DNA of 25,966 nt from a virus. Positions 1 to 7,225 of this stretch are shown in pieces (position 1 is the first letter of the stretch; every line of letters begins with the position of its first letter). The notes beneath the pieces are model-generated. The model saw nothing but the letters and a program-made list of their open reading frames with translations. It had not been told where the DNA came from and searched no databases. The position numbers and the translations under genes were made by a program. Location of the stretch: the IMG/VR virus record IMGVR_UViG_3300031788_000094, positions 1 through 25,966 of that record; one strand, written 5' to 3'.

Positions 1-376
1 CAATGGGGTCAAGCTTTACTGTCGGCTTAGCGATTTCTTCTGGCTGAGTAGCTTCCTCTATCACTTCTGGGAAATACTCGTTGATGGCATATTTCCACTG
101 TTTTCCAAGCATCAATTGCCATTCTTTCAGCTTGCCGTCGTACTTGTATGGAGTGAGAACGCGTACAATCTGAGCAGATAAGAGATTAGATTTGATGTCC
201 TTTTCGTCGTAGCCCCTGGAAATGAAAGTGTTAACCAATGCATTCATAGCAGTCCGCATGTCCGATATCTTGTGATATGGATTGCCCTGCTTGTTTGTAT
301 GCTCTACTCCGTACTTCTTTTGCCAGGAGAGCAATAAATTGTACAGGTCGTCGCCTGTCAATACGTTATCTGACAT
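1..376 (-). CDS. Partial unknown phage protein (N-terminal 125 residues)
   Basis: An open frame starts with ATG at 376 and runs off the left edge without a stop, so only the N-terminal 125 residues are visible. It begins MSDNVLTGDDLYNLLLSW and is mixed charged and helical-looking. No catalytic motif, signal peptide or membrane segment can be seen. The last visible part is rich in Glu and Pro (around EEATQPEEIAKP) and looks like a linker to a further domain outside the window. The start lies 11 bases inside the end of the upstream gene on the same strand, as expected for co-translated genes. The function is not recognised. The reading frame itself is well supported by its length and overlap. 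Confidence 0.72.
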   Translation of the reverse strand, partial: MSDNVLTGDDLYNLLLSWQKKYGVEHTNKQGNPYHKISDMRTAMNALVNTFISRGYDEKDIKSNLLSAQIVRVLTPYKYDGKLKEWQLMLGKQWKYAINEYFPEVIEEATQPEEIAKPTVKLDPI

Positions 377-1301
377 ATTCTGGGCCGAGGTTCCTTAAAA
401 ATTTCTTAGCAATTGCAATTTCTTCTTCAAAAGTGGGATTGCTTTCGTTTTTTTCGATGAAATCAAAGAGAGTTTTGGCTTTTTCATCGTTCGTACTATT
501 TTTGAATATTCTGGCCTTTTTGTCAAACCTTATTTCTTGTTCCTTGAGTTGTAAAAGTTTCTCAGGGTTCATGTTGTGTTCTGACTCATGCGGGTCTAGC
601 CCTGCACCGGCAAGATCTACCAATGTCAAATTGCGCTGTTCGAGAGGAACTGCGACATACCAACTTCCAGCGAACTGAAATGGTTCTTCGATCTTAGCTT
701 TGGTTTTGTTTTTAATGGCCTTAAACGCCACGTTATCGAGGATCCTGAAGCCGTATAGCTGGTTATCCTCCAAAAGCTTGTAAATGTCATCAGGAGGCGA
801 CTTAGGCCCATAGAATGCAACGTACTCGTCAACCTTAAGACCTTTGATGTTCTTGGCCTTCTGACGACATACTCTGATAAGGTCATTCATGCGCTGCTTC
901 ATAAACATGGTGATAATAGCCATATTGCCATCTTTGATAGCTTGAGTGTCAGGCATTTGACCGTGATTCTTGTTCATGTAAGAAATACAAAAGTCTTCGT
1001 ACTTATCACGATTCTTAGTATCTGAAAACTCCATCAAGCCAATGAATTCTACGATAAATACCCTACTACTGCTAATGACATCGTCAACGCCAAACCCAAC
1101 CGTGGCAAACAGGTATTTGTATGTGTAGAAGGTATTGCGGGACATACGGTCAGCGATAGGATGGTAGACTTTAATTTCGGCTGGAGTAGGATTGTAGTCA
1201 ACCCTACGTAAATATTGGTGACGCAAGTAGCAAAGCTCAAAATCGTTCTTTGAATGGATCTTTCGTTTTTCTGCGGGTGGTCTGGTAACTGATTGTTTCA
1301 T
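366..1301 (-). CDS. Unknown protein with weak sigma-70 region 2 character
   Basis: This 311-residue soluble protein has a conserved-looking helical core at about residues 45-155. A segment reading GFGVDDVISSSRVFIVEF (69-86) is followed by a long helix ending in MNDLIRVCRQKAKNIKG. This resembles the 'G.d.eDl...' helix and the later basic helix of sigma-70 region 2, so a divergent phage sigma factor (compare T4 gp55) is possible. The C-terminal half (from about 170) is charged and matches nothing I know. I see no region 4 helix-turn-helix. It is the first minus-strand gene after the opposite-strand endonuclease, so it needs either its own promoter in 1302-1357 or read-through from uvsX. A clear ribosome binding site is lacking. 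The frame is secure; the function is only an inference. Confidence 0.8.
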   Translation of the reverse strand: MKQSVTRPPAEKRKIHSKNDFELCYLRHQYLRRVDYNPTPAEIKVYHPIADRMSRNTFYTYKYLFATVGFGVDDVISSSRVFIVEFIGLMEFSDTKNRDKYEDFCISYMNKNHGQMPDTQAIKDGNMAIITMFMKQRMNDLIRVCRQKAKNIKGLKVDEYVAFYGPKSPPDDIYKLLEDNQLYGFRILDNVAFKAIKNKTKAKIEEPFQFAGSWYVAVPLEQRNLTLVDLAGAGLDPHESEHNMNPEKLLQLKEQEIRFDKKARIFKNSTNDEKAKTLFDFIEKNESNPTFEEEIAIAKKFLRNLGPEYVR

Positions 1302-1357
1302 TGTATTATTTACATTCCATCCTTAGATATATTGTCTGAATAGCAATCTTCTTTATT
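1302..1357. other. 56-base gap between divergent genes
   Basis: This is the only place in the window where two genes diverge, so it should hold start signals for both the plus-strand endonuclease and the minus-strand gene ending at 366. It is very A+T-rich. On the plus strand there is a TTTACA (1309-1314) and a TATATT (1328-1333), but they are only 13 bases apart, too close for a standard sigma-70 promoter. No Shine-Dalgarno sequence precedes the endonuclease ATG at 1358, and the nearest AAGGA on the minus strand is about 19 bases before the ATG at 1301. I could not identify a convincing promoter. Confidence 0.4.
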
Positions 1358-1975
1358 ATGGAAGATAAAAAGTTTTACGTTTACGTACACAAAGATCCAA
1401 GAGACAATTCTGTCAGATATGTAGGAAAGGGCTGTGGAGACAGAGCCTGGAGATTAAAATGCAGAGTAGCCAAACACGGTTCTTGGATAGCATCTTTGGC
1501 TAACAAAGGTTTGATGCCAATAATTGAGGTGCTTGAGGGATTCGATAAAGAAGAAGACGCTCTGAATAAAGAAAAAGAACTAATAGAACATTTTACAAAA
1601 ATAAATCCCAAACTATGCAACATGATTGAGGCAGGAATAGGATGCCCATCAGGTGAAAAACATCCAATGTTTGGCACAAAACACAGCCCAGAAACTAGAT
1701 CAAAAATGAGTAAGTCAAGCTTAGGTAAGCCAAAATCTAAAAAGCATAGGGAAAACATCGGCCTAGGGAATAAAGGTAAAAAGAAAAGTCCAGAGACAAT
1801 AGCTAATAGAGTAGAAAAAGTCAACAAAAAGGTTGTGTGCATAGAAAATGGAGTTACCTATAAATCTGTAAAATGTGCGTCCACCGAGTTGGACGTTGAC
1901 CGTTCTTCTATCGTGCGAATCTGTAGGGGCAAACAGAAAACTTCTTGGAATAAGCTTACTTTTAAATATGCCTAA
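1358..1975 (+). CDS. GIY-YIG homing endonuclease with NUMOD3 and IENR1 modules
   Basis: This 205-residue protein has the GIY-YIG nuclease core at its N-terminus: YVYV (7-10), RYVGKG (20-25), the conserved Arg of the next helix (GDRAW), a Glu-rich helix (NKEKELIEHF) and the N..EAG.G turn. The middle carries NUMOD3-type DNA-binding repeats (HPMFGTKHSPETRSKMS, then SKKHRENIGLGNKGKKKS). The C-terminus is an IENR1/NUMOD1 helix-turn-helix beginning VVCIENGVTYKSVKCAS. The layout is that of free-standing phage homing endonucleases, which cut endonuclease-free alleles at nearby sites. It is the only plus-strand gene here. Its stop overlaps the recombinase stop by 4 bases in a tail-to-tail arrangement, and no ribosome binding site is visible, suggesting weak expression. 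Base composition is more A+T-rich than the neighbours. Confidence 0.93.
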   Translation: MEDKKFYVYVHKDPRDNSVRYVGKGCGDRAWRLKCRVAKHGSWIASLANKGLMPIIEVLEGFDKEEDALNKEKELIEHFTKINPKLCNMIEAGIGCPSGEKHPMFGTKHSPETRSKMSKSSLGKPKSKKHRENIGLGNKGKKKSPETIANRVEKVNKKVVCIENGVTYKSVKCASTELDVDRSSIVRICRGKQKTSWNKLTFKYA

Positions 1976-3021
1976 GAATTTTCATCTAATTTTCTTACAG
2001 CTTCAACTAAATCTTTAGCGAGCTTGGGATCATCTTTTATTGCTTGTGCTGCTTCCTTCTTTCCGTTGAATCTTTGTTCACCAAAGAAATAGGTCCTATT
2101 ATTTTCGGTTTTCATGATTCCAGCATTTTTAGCCAAAAAGAAAATCTCTTCATGTTGATTGATAATGCCTTTTTGGTAGTCCATGGTGAATACGCCGGAT
2201 CTACCCTGAGGACCAATAGAATTGGCTTCACATTTAACATATATGCGATGGCCTGTTAGTAGCTTGTTATCGCGTGCATCCTTAATATCTTCTTCAAAAG
2301 TTTTACCTTCTATATCAGCTTTGTCCTCTGCGGCACCCGCTCTTTTCAAAGAAACGAAATATTCAAAAGCATGCTTAACGGCCCATGACTCTGCCATTTT
2401 TTCCTTAGGACCATATTTGCCTGCGTCCAAATTTCCGCGCATTTGTGATGTAGCGATAAGTAAAATCTTGTTGCGTTTACAAAAAGGAACAAGTTTAGAA
2501 AGTCCAATTTGAACGGTCAAGGCGTGATCTCCAATAAGATGGTCACTGGAAGACTCTGCTCCTTCTCGTTTTACTCCCATAATATTGGTCAACGAATCTA
2601 CCGCGATCATCCGTAGAGGCATGCCATCTTGCACCATGACTTTTATATCGTTGTCCACACGATCAAATATTTCTTTTGGACTATTGGTATCGTAAATGAT
2701 CATTCTGTCTTGATCTATTTCTGGAAAAATCTTGCCTTGCAAGGCACCGCGCAGTTCCGTATTGAAAATAATAGCTATGCCTTCTGGATCACGTCTCTGC
2801 ATTTCAAGAACCATAGAATAAATGGATAGAGATTTACCGGCCTTCTGTTCCGAGAAGAACAAGACGGATGCATTTTTGGGTATACCATGTGACTTATTTG
2901 CGAAAATCCAATTAAAATATGGACTTGGCGTGTATAGACAATTTTCTGCCGCAAATGAATCGTACTTAGAGTCTACAGCATCATCATATGCGCGAAGCTG
3001 TTTTGTCCATTTATTTGCCAT
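1972..3021 (-). CDS. uvsX: UvsX/RecA-like recombinase
   Basis: This 349-residue ATPase has the RecA fold seen in phage UvsX proteins. The Walker A loop is SEQKAGKS (57-64), with Ser at the first position where Gly or Ala is usual. Walker B ends in the Asp of MIAVDS (137-143). ATSQMRGN around 190-197 carries the Gln that corresponds to the ATP-sensing Gln194 of RecA, followed by the DNA-binding loop region. The length is close to that of T4 UvsX (about 390) and RecA (about 350). By family it should form filaments on single-stranded DNA and drive strand invasion in recombination-dependent replication. It lies downstream of the single-strand binding protein and a candidate mediator. The start overlaps the preceding gene by 11 bases. 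The ribosome binding site is weak (GGTG about 8 bases upstream). Confidence 0.93.
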   Translation of the reverse strand: MANKWTKQLRAYDDAVDSKYDSFAAENCLYTPSPYFNWIFANKSHGIPKNASVLFFSEQKAGKSLSIYSMVLEMQRRDPEGIAIIFNTELRGALQGKIFPEIDQDRMIIYDTNSPKEIFDRVDNDIKVMVQDGMPLRMIAVDSLTNIMGVKREGAESSSDHLIGDHALTVQIGLSKLVPFCKRNKILLIATSQMRGNLDAGKYGPKEKMAESWAVKHAFEYFVSLKRAGAAEDKADIEGKTFEEDIKDARDNKLLTGHRIYVKCEANSIGPQGRSGVFTMDYQKGIINQHEEIFFLAKNAGIMKTENNRTYFFGEQRFNGKKEAAQAIKDDPKLAKDLVEAVRKLDENS

Positions 3022-3256
3022 CTTGTTTCACCACGATTTCGTCGTCGTAGAATGCTTGTTTGGGAGTTCCGTTAATAACTTGTAAAAACCTGTAGGGCTT
3101 TTCAATCTTTAGTAAATACTTCAATTTTTGCAAAAATCCGCTTCTGTCCACCGCGTAGTAAATATCCTCGCGAGGCCCATCCAGTGTTCCATCTGGATTT
3201 TTTATGTAAAACATCTTGCCTGCATATAATGCTTGGGCTTCTTCTCTACTTCCCAT
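3011..3256 (-). CDS. Small hypothetical protein between SSB and recombinase genes
   Basis: This 81-residue protein is not recognised. It starts MGSREEAQALYAGKMFYIKN and has a mix of aromatic and charged residues suggesting a small alpha/beta fold. There is no cysteine cluster, signal peptide or membrane segment. A strong Shine-Dalgarno sequence (AGGAG) sits 6 bases before the ATG. Its end overlaps the recombinase start by 11 bases, which suggests translational coupling to it. The position suggests a role near recombination, but nothing in the sequence proves one. Confidence 0.75.
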   Translation of the reverse strand: MGSREEAQALYAGKMFYIKNPDGTLDGPREDIYYAVDRSGFLQKLKYLLKIEKPYRFLQVINGTPKQAFYDDEIVVKQDGK

Positions 3257-3264
3257 GTTTTCTC

Positions 3265-3636
3265 CTAGATTTTCAAGACAAAGCTTGATGAATGCGCTGC
3301 GTGTAATTCTTCTTTCTTTTGTTCTTTGGGCAAAGGGCCAGCAAGAAATTCATTCGCCTTTTTGCTAAAGGCTTCTTTGAACTTTTCGATACTCATTCTT
3401 TGTTGATCTGGCGATTTTACTTGCTCAGCAGTATACGATTTGCCGAAACACATCTGTTGCCTGAGATCGTCTTCGCTGAGATGTGCGTATGGGTTGGCTG
3501 GATGTATTTCGTTTAGTCTCTTCTCCAGCTTGTCTAGTCGCATAAATATTTCATTAAGTTCTGCTTGAAGGTGCGACATTACGGTGCCAGCCGTATCTCC
3601 TGCACCAAGACTATTTACTAATCCGTTGAATGGCAT
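3265..3636 (-). CDS. Hypothetical protein with coiled-coil segment
   Basis: This 123-residue protein is not recognised. After a short Gly-rich start (NGLVNSLGAGDTAG) comes a heptad-like helix, LQAELNEIFMRLDKLEKRLNEI (about 23-44), which looks like a short coiled coil and suggests oligomerisation. The rest is polar and Lys/Glu-rich. The ATG at 3636 shares one base with the stop of the upstream gene (TAATG), with GGGGAA a few bases before it, so the two are probably co-translated. Confidence 0.75.
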   Translation of the reverse strand: MPFNGLVNSLGAGDTAGTVMSHLQAELNEIFMRLDKLEKRLNEIHPANPYAHLSEDDLRQQMCFGKSYTAEQVKSPDQQRMSIEKFKEAFSKKANEFLAGPLPKEQKKEELHAAHSSSFVLKI

Positions 3637-4175
3637 TATTTCTTCCCCTGAGTCACATGGTAGTCCGCACCAGACAGTCCGCTGCGGATAATCAAGTCCA
3701 TTTTCTTACGCATGTAGCGACACACGTTCTCGAACACTTTGATTTTGCCATCGAAGTTGTTCTCAAGCGCTTTAAGCTGATTTACCCTATCCAAACACAT
3801 TTGGTAATTAGGATCTCTGGCGATATAGGCCTTGCGCAGGTCAGCGTTGTCTTGCGTTTTCTTGATGTTATTGTCAATGAGATACTGGGGATAAAGGTCT
3901 AAAAGTATGTCTGCCTTCGCTTCTTCTAGGGCCTTCTCTGCAAAAACAATCTGATAGCCAATGGTCGATAGGTGCCTTTTCAGGTCCCTATAGGCTTCAT
4001 TGTAAGAATGTTCTAGATCGGCATAAGTGGAAGGATTGACGGTTTTAGCTTCAATAATCCTGGTCTCTGCATCTCTAATCTTTGTCACGTCCAAACGGAT
4101 TTCTGGTGCTGTCCTAAATGGAGGCAGCACCATGACTTGTCCTTCTGGAACGGCGACAGGCGAATTATCGCTCAC
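3636..4175 (-). CDS. Helical protein, candidate UvsY-like recombination mediator
   Basis: This 179-residue protein is almost entirely helical and charged. After a Pro-rich N-terminus, residues 30-100 form long helices. Residues 111-163 follow the pattern ADLRKAYIARDPNY then a long amphipathic helix ending VCRYMRKKMDLI. By eye this order (short helix, '.a...D...', long helix ending in an Arg/Lys-rich stretch) resembles the C-terminal part of T4 UvsY, which loads UvsX onto gp32-coated DNA. The gene lies between the SSB gene and the recombinase gene, which fits. The resemblance is weak and rests on memory; a general coiled-coil protein cannot be excluded. The start is GTG at 4175, supported by AAGGAG 5 bases upstream; no ATG lies near it. 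Confidence 0.82.
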   Translation of the reverse strand: MSDNSPVAVPEGQVMVLPPFRTAPEIRLDVTKIRDAETRIIEAKTVNPSTYADLEHSYNEAYRDLKRHLSTIGYQIVFAEKALEEAKADILLDLYPQYLIDNNIKKTQDNADLRKAYIARDPNYQMCLDRVNQLKALENNFDGKIKVFENVCRYMRKKMDLIIRSGLSGADYHVTQGKK

Positions 4176-4180
4176 CTGTT

Positions 4181-4186
4181 CTCCTT
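4181..4186 (-). promoter_or_regulatory. Shine-Dalgarno site deciding a GTG start
   Basis: AAGGAG on the minus strand lies 5 bases before the GTG at 4175-4173. This strong site fixes the non-ATG start of the candidate mediator gene. The sequence lies just past the SSB reading frame, overlapping its last bases. Confidence 0.7.
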
Positions 4187-5264
4187 AGCTCGGAATTCCC
4201 AAGCTAGCCAAGAATTCTTTATCGGACTGTTCGCTCACGGGTACGCCAGCAGCTACAGGCTTGGCAGCTTGCGGTGCGGGAGTAGACACAGCTTGAACAG
4301 GTGCGGGTGCAGGAGTCGGAGCTGGTGCAGATGCAGTCGTCACAACTGGTGCGGCAGCTACGGGTGCTGGTGCGGCTTGAGCTACAGGTGCGGCCTGGGC
4401 AGGTGCAGCTGGTGCATCTTGCGACTCGTCTTCTTCAATGATTTCTTCAACGTCAGCGGCAGCAGCTTGTCCGCCTTTAGTAAAGCCAAGGATTTCGTCG
4501 ATATTCGGCGAGATACCAGTGGTGATGTTGGATTCTCTCACGATCTGTTCGACTTGTTCAGCCGTAGGATACTTGAAGATACGATCCAATTGAGCAGCTT
4601 CATCTCCCAAACGATCTAAAACGTCATCCGACAAGTTATGTACGAAATCTTGTTCGACTTCGCCAACGCCTTCTACGTTGATCGTTTTCTTATAAACGGT
4701 CACTTTGAAGTTTGTTTCCATTGCAGAACCAGTGCGGTTGAACACAAAGAAGCGGCGATTCTCAAGACCAAGCGGGTCGATGTTCTTCTTGGAACGAAGT
4801 GCGTCGATTTCAGCTTTGAGGGCCAGATAAGCCTTGTGGCGAAGCTTCAATACGCCGATGTTGCCTTGCAAGTCGATGGCATTGACGTAGTGGTTGGCAT
4901 CCAAATTGTACAAGGACTTCTGTCCACCGACGAGTTGGAACAGCGCTTTTTGAGCTTTCTCATTCTTAGCAGCTTTAGCGGCTTCGAGTTGGCCTTTGAG
5001 CATTGCCAAACGATCATTGGCCGCATCCGGCACTTCGATCATTTTGGATTTGCGATTCTCAACCAAGCAGCTTTGGAATGGGCGCGATTTGCCAGCAGGA
5101 TTTTTGTACCCATAGTGTACTTTATAGTAAACACTCCAGCGACCGTCTTGTGCAAGACTTCCGATTGGGGGTAAGATTCCGAAGACGCTATCGCCATCTT
5201 TCAGTTTCCAGAATTTCTTCTGAGTTTGTCCATACTTCGCTTTTCCAATTTCGACTCGTGCCAT
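4185..5264 (-). CDS. gp32: gp32-like single-stranded DNA-binding protein
   Basis: The protein has 359 residues from the chosen start. The N-terminal third reads like a gp32-type OB-fold core: FWKLKDGDSVFGILPPIG, then WSVYYKVHYGYKN and a basic loop (GKSRPFQSC). The T4 gp32 zinc-binding Cys cluster is absent, since only one Cys is visible. A folded region of Lys and aromatic residues runs to about 250. Then comes an acidic stretch (DVEEIIEEDESQD), a long Ala/Pro linker of about 60 residues and a short end (SDKEFLASLGIPS) like the partner-binding tail of SSB proteins. By family it coats single-stranded DNA during replication and recombination. An upstream in-frame TTG at 5315 would add 17 basic residues, but the ATG at 5264 has the better ribosome binding site. 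It is followed by the candidate mediator and recombinase genes. Confidence 0.82.
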   Translation of the reverse strand: MARVEIGKAKYGQTQKKFWKLKDGDSVFGILPPIGSLAQDGRWSVYYKVHYGYKNPAGKSRPFQSCLVENRKSKMIEVPDAANDRLAMLKGQLEAAKAAKNEKAQKALFQLVGGQKSLYNLDANHYVNAIDLQGNIGVLKLRHKAYLALKAEIDALRSKKNIDPLGLENRRFFVFNRTGSAMETNFKVTVYKKTINVEGVGEVEQDFVHNLSDDVLDRLGDEAAQLDRIFKYPTAEQVEQIVRESNITTGISPNIDEILGFTKGGQAAAADVEEIIEEDESQDAPAAPAQAAPVAQAAPAPVAAAPVVTTASAPAPTPAPAPVQAVSTPAPQAAKPVAAGVPVSEQSDKEFLASLGIPS

Positions 5265-5268
5265 TTTA

Positions 5269-5275
5269 TTCCTCT
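5269..5275 (-). promoter_or_regulatory. Ribosome binding site deciding the SSB start
   Basis: AGAGGAA on the minus strand ends 4 bases before the ATG at 5264. No comparable site precedes the alternative in-frame TTG at 5315, which directly abuts the stop of the vWA gene. The 51 bases between the genes (5265-5315) are A+T-rich. They contain TTGAAA but no matching -10 box that I trust. Confidence 0.7.
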
Positions 5276-5315
5276 TATTTTTGTGTGTAGAAATCTGTTT
5301 AATTAAATCTTTCAA

Positions 5316-6086
5316 TTACTTGACTGTTGCTTTAGTACCAGAAGTCGTCGGTGCCGTAGTGTTATCCACGGTGACTTGATTGCTAGAACCAGTATTAGCC
5401 GGATCATAGAAATTAGTCAAGCCTTTTACTCCAAGACTGCGAGAATTCATGTAGTTCGTTGTAGCGTTTACATTCACTACTGAAGCGGCATATGCTCCAG
5501 GAACGCTTGCGTTGAAATTGACCATGTTACCGGCGAAGAATCCAAGCTGTTGAGATACCTTAGTAAGATCTTGATTTGCGCCAAGATACGAGAATGTCCA
5601 ACGTTTGCCGTCTTGTAATGATTTCACTCGCTCTGCAATTTGGCCAGCATTGAATTTCTTGGAAGCATTTTCTTGGCCGTCACTGATGATAACCATAAGA
5701 AATGACGTATTCTCTTCATCGGCTTCAGGCAATGCTTTAAGCGAATCAATAGTCTGTCCGATAGCATCGTACATAGCAGTTCCACCTTCGGGCTGGTACT
5801 GATTGTAATCAAGCTCTTTCAAGGAAGCTACGTCTTGATTGAAGAACAAAGGAGGGTTAGCGTTCGATGCAAAAGTTACAAGGCTAACCTTGGTGTCAAC
5901 TTCGGCAGCGCCTTTCTTGATTGCGCGAACTTGCTCATTGAACATGTCCACGGCCTCACGTTGGATGTACGACATCGAACCGCTGCTATCTAAAAGAATG
6001 GCGATACGTGTCTTAAGGCCTTCAAAGTATGTGGTCGTCGTTGTGGTAGTTACTACTGTTTTTTTAATTTTCTTTGCTTTAGCCAT
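5316..6086 (-). CDS. von Willebrand factor A (vWA) domain protein with intact MIDAS
   Basis: This 256-residue protein has a Lys-rich N-terminus, a run of seven Thr (13-19) and a vWA domain at about 25-200. All metal-site (MIDAS) residues are visible: DSSGS (33-37), the Thr of GGTAMYDAIG (103) and the Asp of ISDGQEN (136). It should therefore bind a divalent metal and an acidic ligand on a partner protein. There is no signal peptide or membrane segment, so it acts in the cytoplasm or in a virion. The C-terminal 50 residues are Thr/Ser/Asn-rich and probably disordered. A Shine-Dalgarno AGGAA precedes the ATG. It is third in a unit with the ParB-like gene and an unknown gene, followed by SSB. 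No MoxR-type AAA+ partner is present in the window. The role is unknown. Confidence 0.92.
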   Translation of the reverse strand: MAKAKKIKKTVVTTTTTTTYFEGLKTRIAILLDSSGSMSYIQREAVDMFNEQVRAIKKGAAEVDTKVSLVTFASNANPPLFFNQDVASLKELDYNQYQPEGGTAMYDAIGQTIDSLKALPEADEENTSFLMVIISDGQENASKKFNAGQIAERVKSLQDGKRWTFSYLGANQDLTKVSQQLGFFAGNMVNFNASVPGAYAASVVNVNATTNYMNSRSLGVKGLTNFYDPANTGSSNQVTVDNTTAPTTSGTKATVK

Positions 6087-6094
6087 TGTATTTC

Positions 6095-7222
6095 CTATTT
6101 ACGTTTTTTGGTGCAAATGTATTGCACGATTTTATCTGCCGCATTATCTCTAGAAACACTGTTCAAGATGTCCTTGGCTTGACGCTCAATTTGAGCATCT
6201 TTTTCTGTGATACGAAGTGCCAAATTCTTAGCTGTGAGGCCTGTAATATATTTACGACCGCTCAATCTGTCCCAAAGGATGAAGCCAAACAAGCTGGCAT
6301 TAGACATGATGGATCGTCCAGTAGCATTGAGTTTTACAGACTTATTCTTTGTGCCTGAATTCAAGTTATTAAGATTTCTGAATTGAAGATAAGTTTCGTT
6401 AACGTAGTCTAATGCTTCAGCAATTTCTTCTTTTTGTGTCTTTGTAACTTTTACGTCAAAATCTGCCTTAGATAATCCAGCGTCGTCGCTAACAACTCGT
6501 CGATCAAGAGAAATGTCTGCGTATGAGCTTTGTTTCACGCCAAGGTCCATTTGTCCGGTATATGCGTATACACAGCGAGCAATTGTGGTGTAAAATTTCT
6601 CTTGAACAGAAGTCTCTTTTTCCTGAAGATCCAAGATGTCTTGAATCAGTTTGCCTAATCCTAAGTCTGTGTTCAAGACCTTCTGACGCGAGCTATGTCC
6701 ATTGTTTGAGTTCAAGCCGCTATATACACGAATGAAGTCTTCTTTTGGAATTACGTGCAGAGATACTTCTTGGTCGAGTTCAGTGTTACTAAATCCACGA
6801 AAGCCATTAACCCCATCGTTTTTCATCAAGACGGCAGCGCTTCTATGGTGAGCATCGGCTTTCTTAAATAAGCCGTTGCCAAAATCTGCGATGGTAATGA
6901 TACCTAATTTATTTATGTCATAATTCGCAGCAATCGTTTTAACCTTGGAATTATTGAGTTTTCCATTTCCGCGATTCTTTTCATAGTCAACTACGTAGCC
7001 CTCTTTCATTCCAGAGATCAGGTCGCGTAATTTTACCGTAGCCAAAACAACTCCGTCTCCAACGTTGCTTACTGAATTAAAACGAAATCCAGTGAGGTTG
7101 GTAGGTACTGTGTCAGGAGAAACAGTCGGTGCTGTAGCTACAGGCGCAGCAGGAACGGTAGCCGGTGTAGGGTTTACAAAAGCTTCTTCATTAAAATTGT
7201 TCTTAAAGATTTTTCTAAACAT
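6095..7222 (-). CDS. ParB/Srx-like (DGQHR-type) domain protein
   Basis: This 375-residue protein has a basic N-terminus, then a Pro/Ala/Thr-rich linker (about 18-42). A domain follows (about 55-200) with the order typical of the ParB/sulfiredoxin fold: VKTIAANYDINKLGIITIAD, then a turn and DAHHRSAAVL (123-132). In the family this DG.HR-type motif forms a nucleotide-binding site; here Ala-His replaces Gly-Gln. The C-terminal half (about 200-375) is helical and not recognised. Related folds occur in ParB CTPases, in DNA-modification-associated DGQHR proteins and in some nucleases, so the activity cannot be chosen from sequence. AAGGA sits 8 bases before the ATG. The next gene upstream ends 3 bases away, so the two are co-transcribed. 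Confidence 0.82.
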   Translation of the reverse strand: MFRKIFKNNFNEEAFVNPTPATVPAAPVATAPTVSPDTVPTNLTGFRFNSVSNVGDGVVLATVKLRDLISGMKEGYVVDYEKNRGNGKLNNSKVKTIAANYDINKLGIITIADFGNGLFKKADAHHRSAAVLMKNDGVNGFRGFSNTELDQEVSLHVIPKEDFIRVYSGLNSNNGHSSRQKVLNTDLGLGKLIQDILDLQEKETSVQEKFYTTIARCVYAYTGQMDLGVKQSSYADISLDRRVVSDDAGLSKADFDVKVTKTQKEEIAEALDYVNETYLQFRNLNNLNSGTKNKSVKLNATGRSIMSNASLFGFILWDRLSGRKYITGLTAKNLALRITEKDAQIERQAKDILNSVSRDNAADKIVQYICTKKRK

Positions 7223-7225
7223 GGC

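Noticed and set aside
1302-1357. T4 late-promoter-like TGTAAATA on the minus strand
   Set aside because: It lies only a few bases before the ATG at 1301, so transcription would start at or inside the gene, and it has a mismatch to the T4 box.
1381-1842. Minus-strand open frame of 153 codons inside the GIY-YIG gene
   Set aside because: The plus-strand frame has clear nuclease motifs. The minus-strand product is Leu/Ser/Phe-rich shadow sequence.
4638-5174. Plus-strand open frame of 178 codons inside the SSB gene
   Set aside because: It is fully antisense to a gene with recognisable family features, has no ribosome binding site and gives a protein with no family features.
5265-5315. TTGAAA as a -35 box before SSB
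   Set aside because: No acceptable -10 box at 16-18 bases; the A+T-rich gap gives such matches easily.
5265-5315. N-terminal extension of SSB from TTG at 5315
   Set aside because: The start abuts the previous stop with no ribosome binding site, while the ATG at 5264 has AGAGGAA at good spacing.
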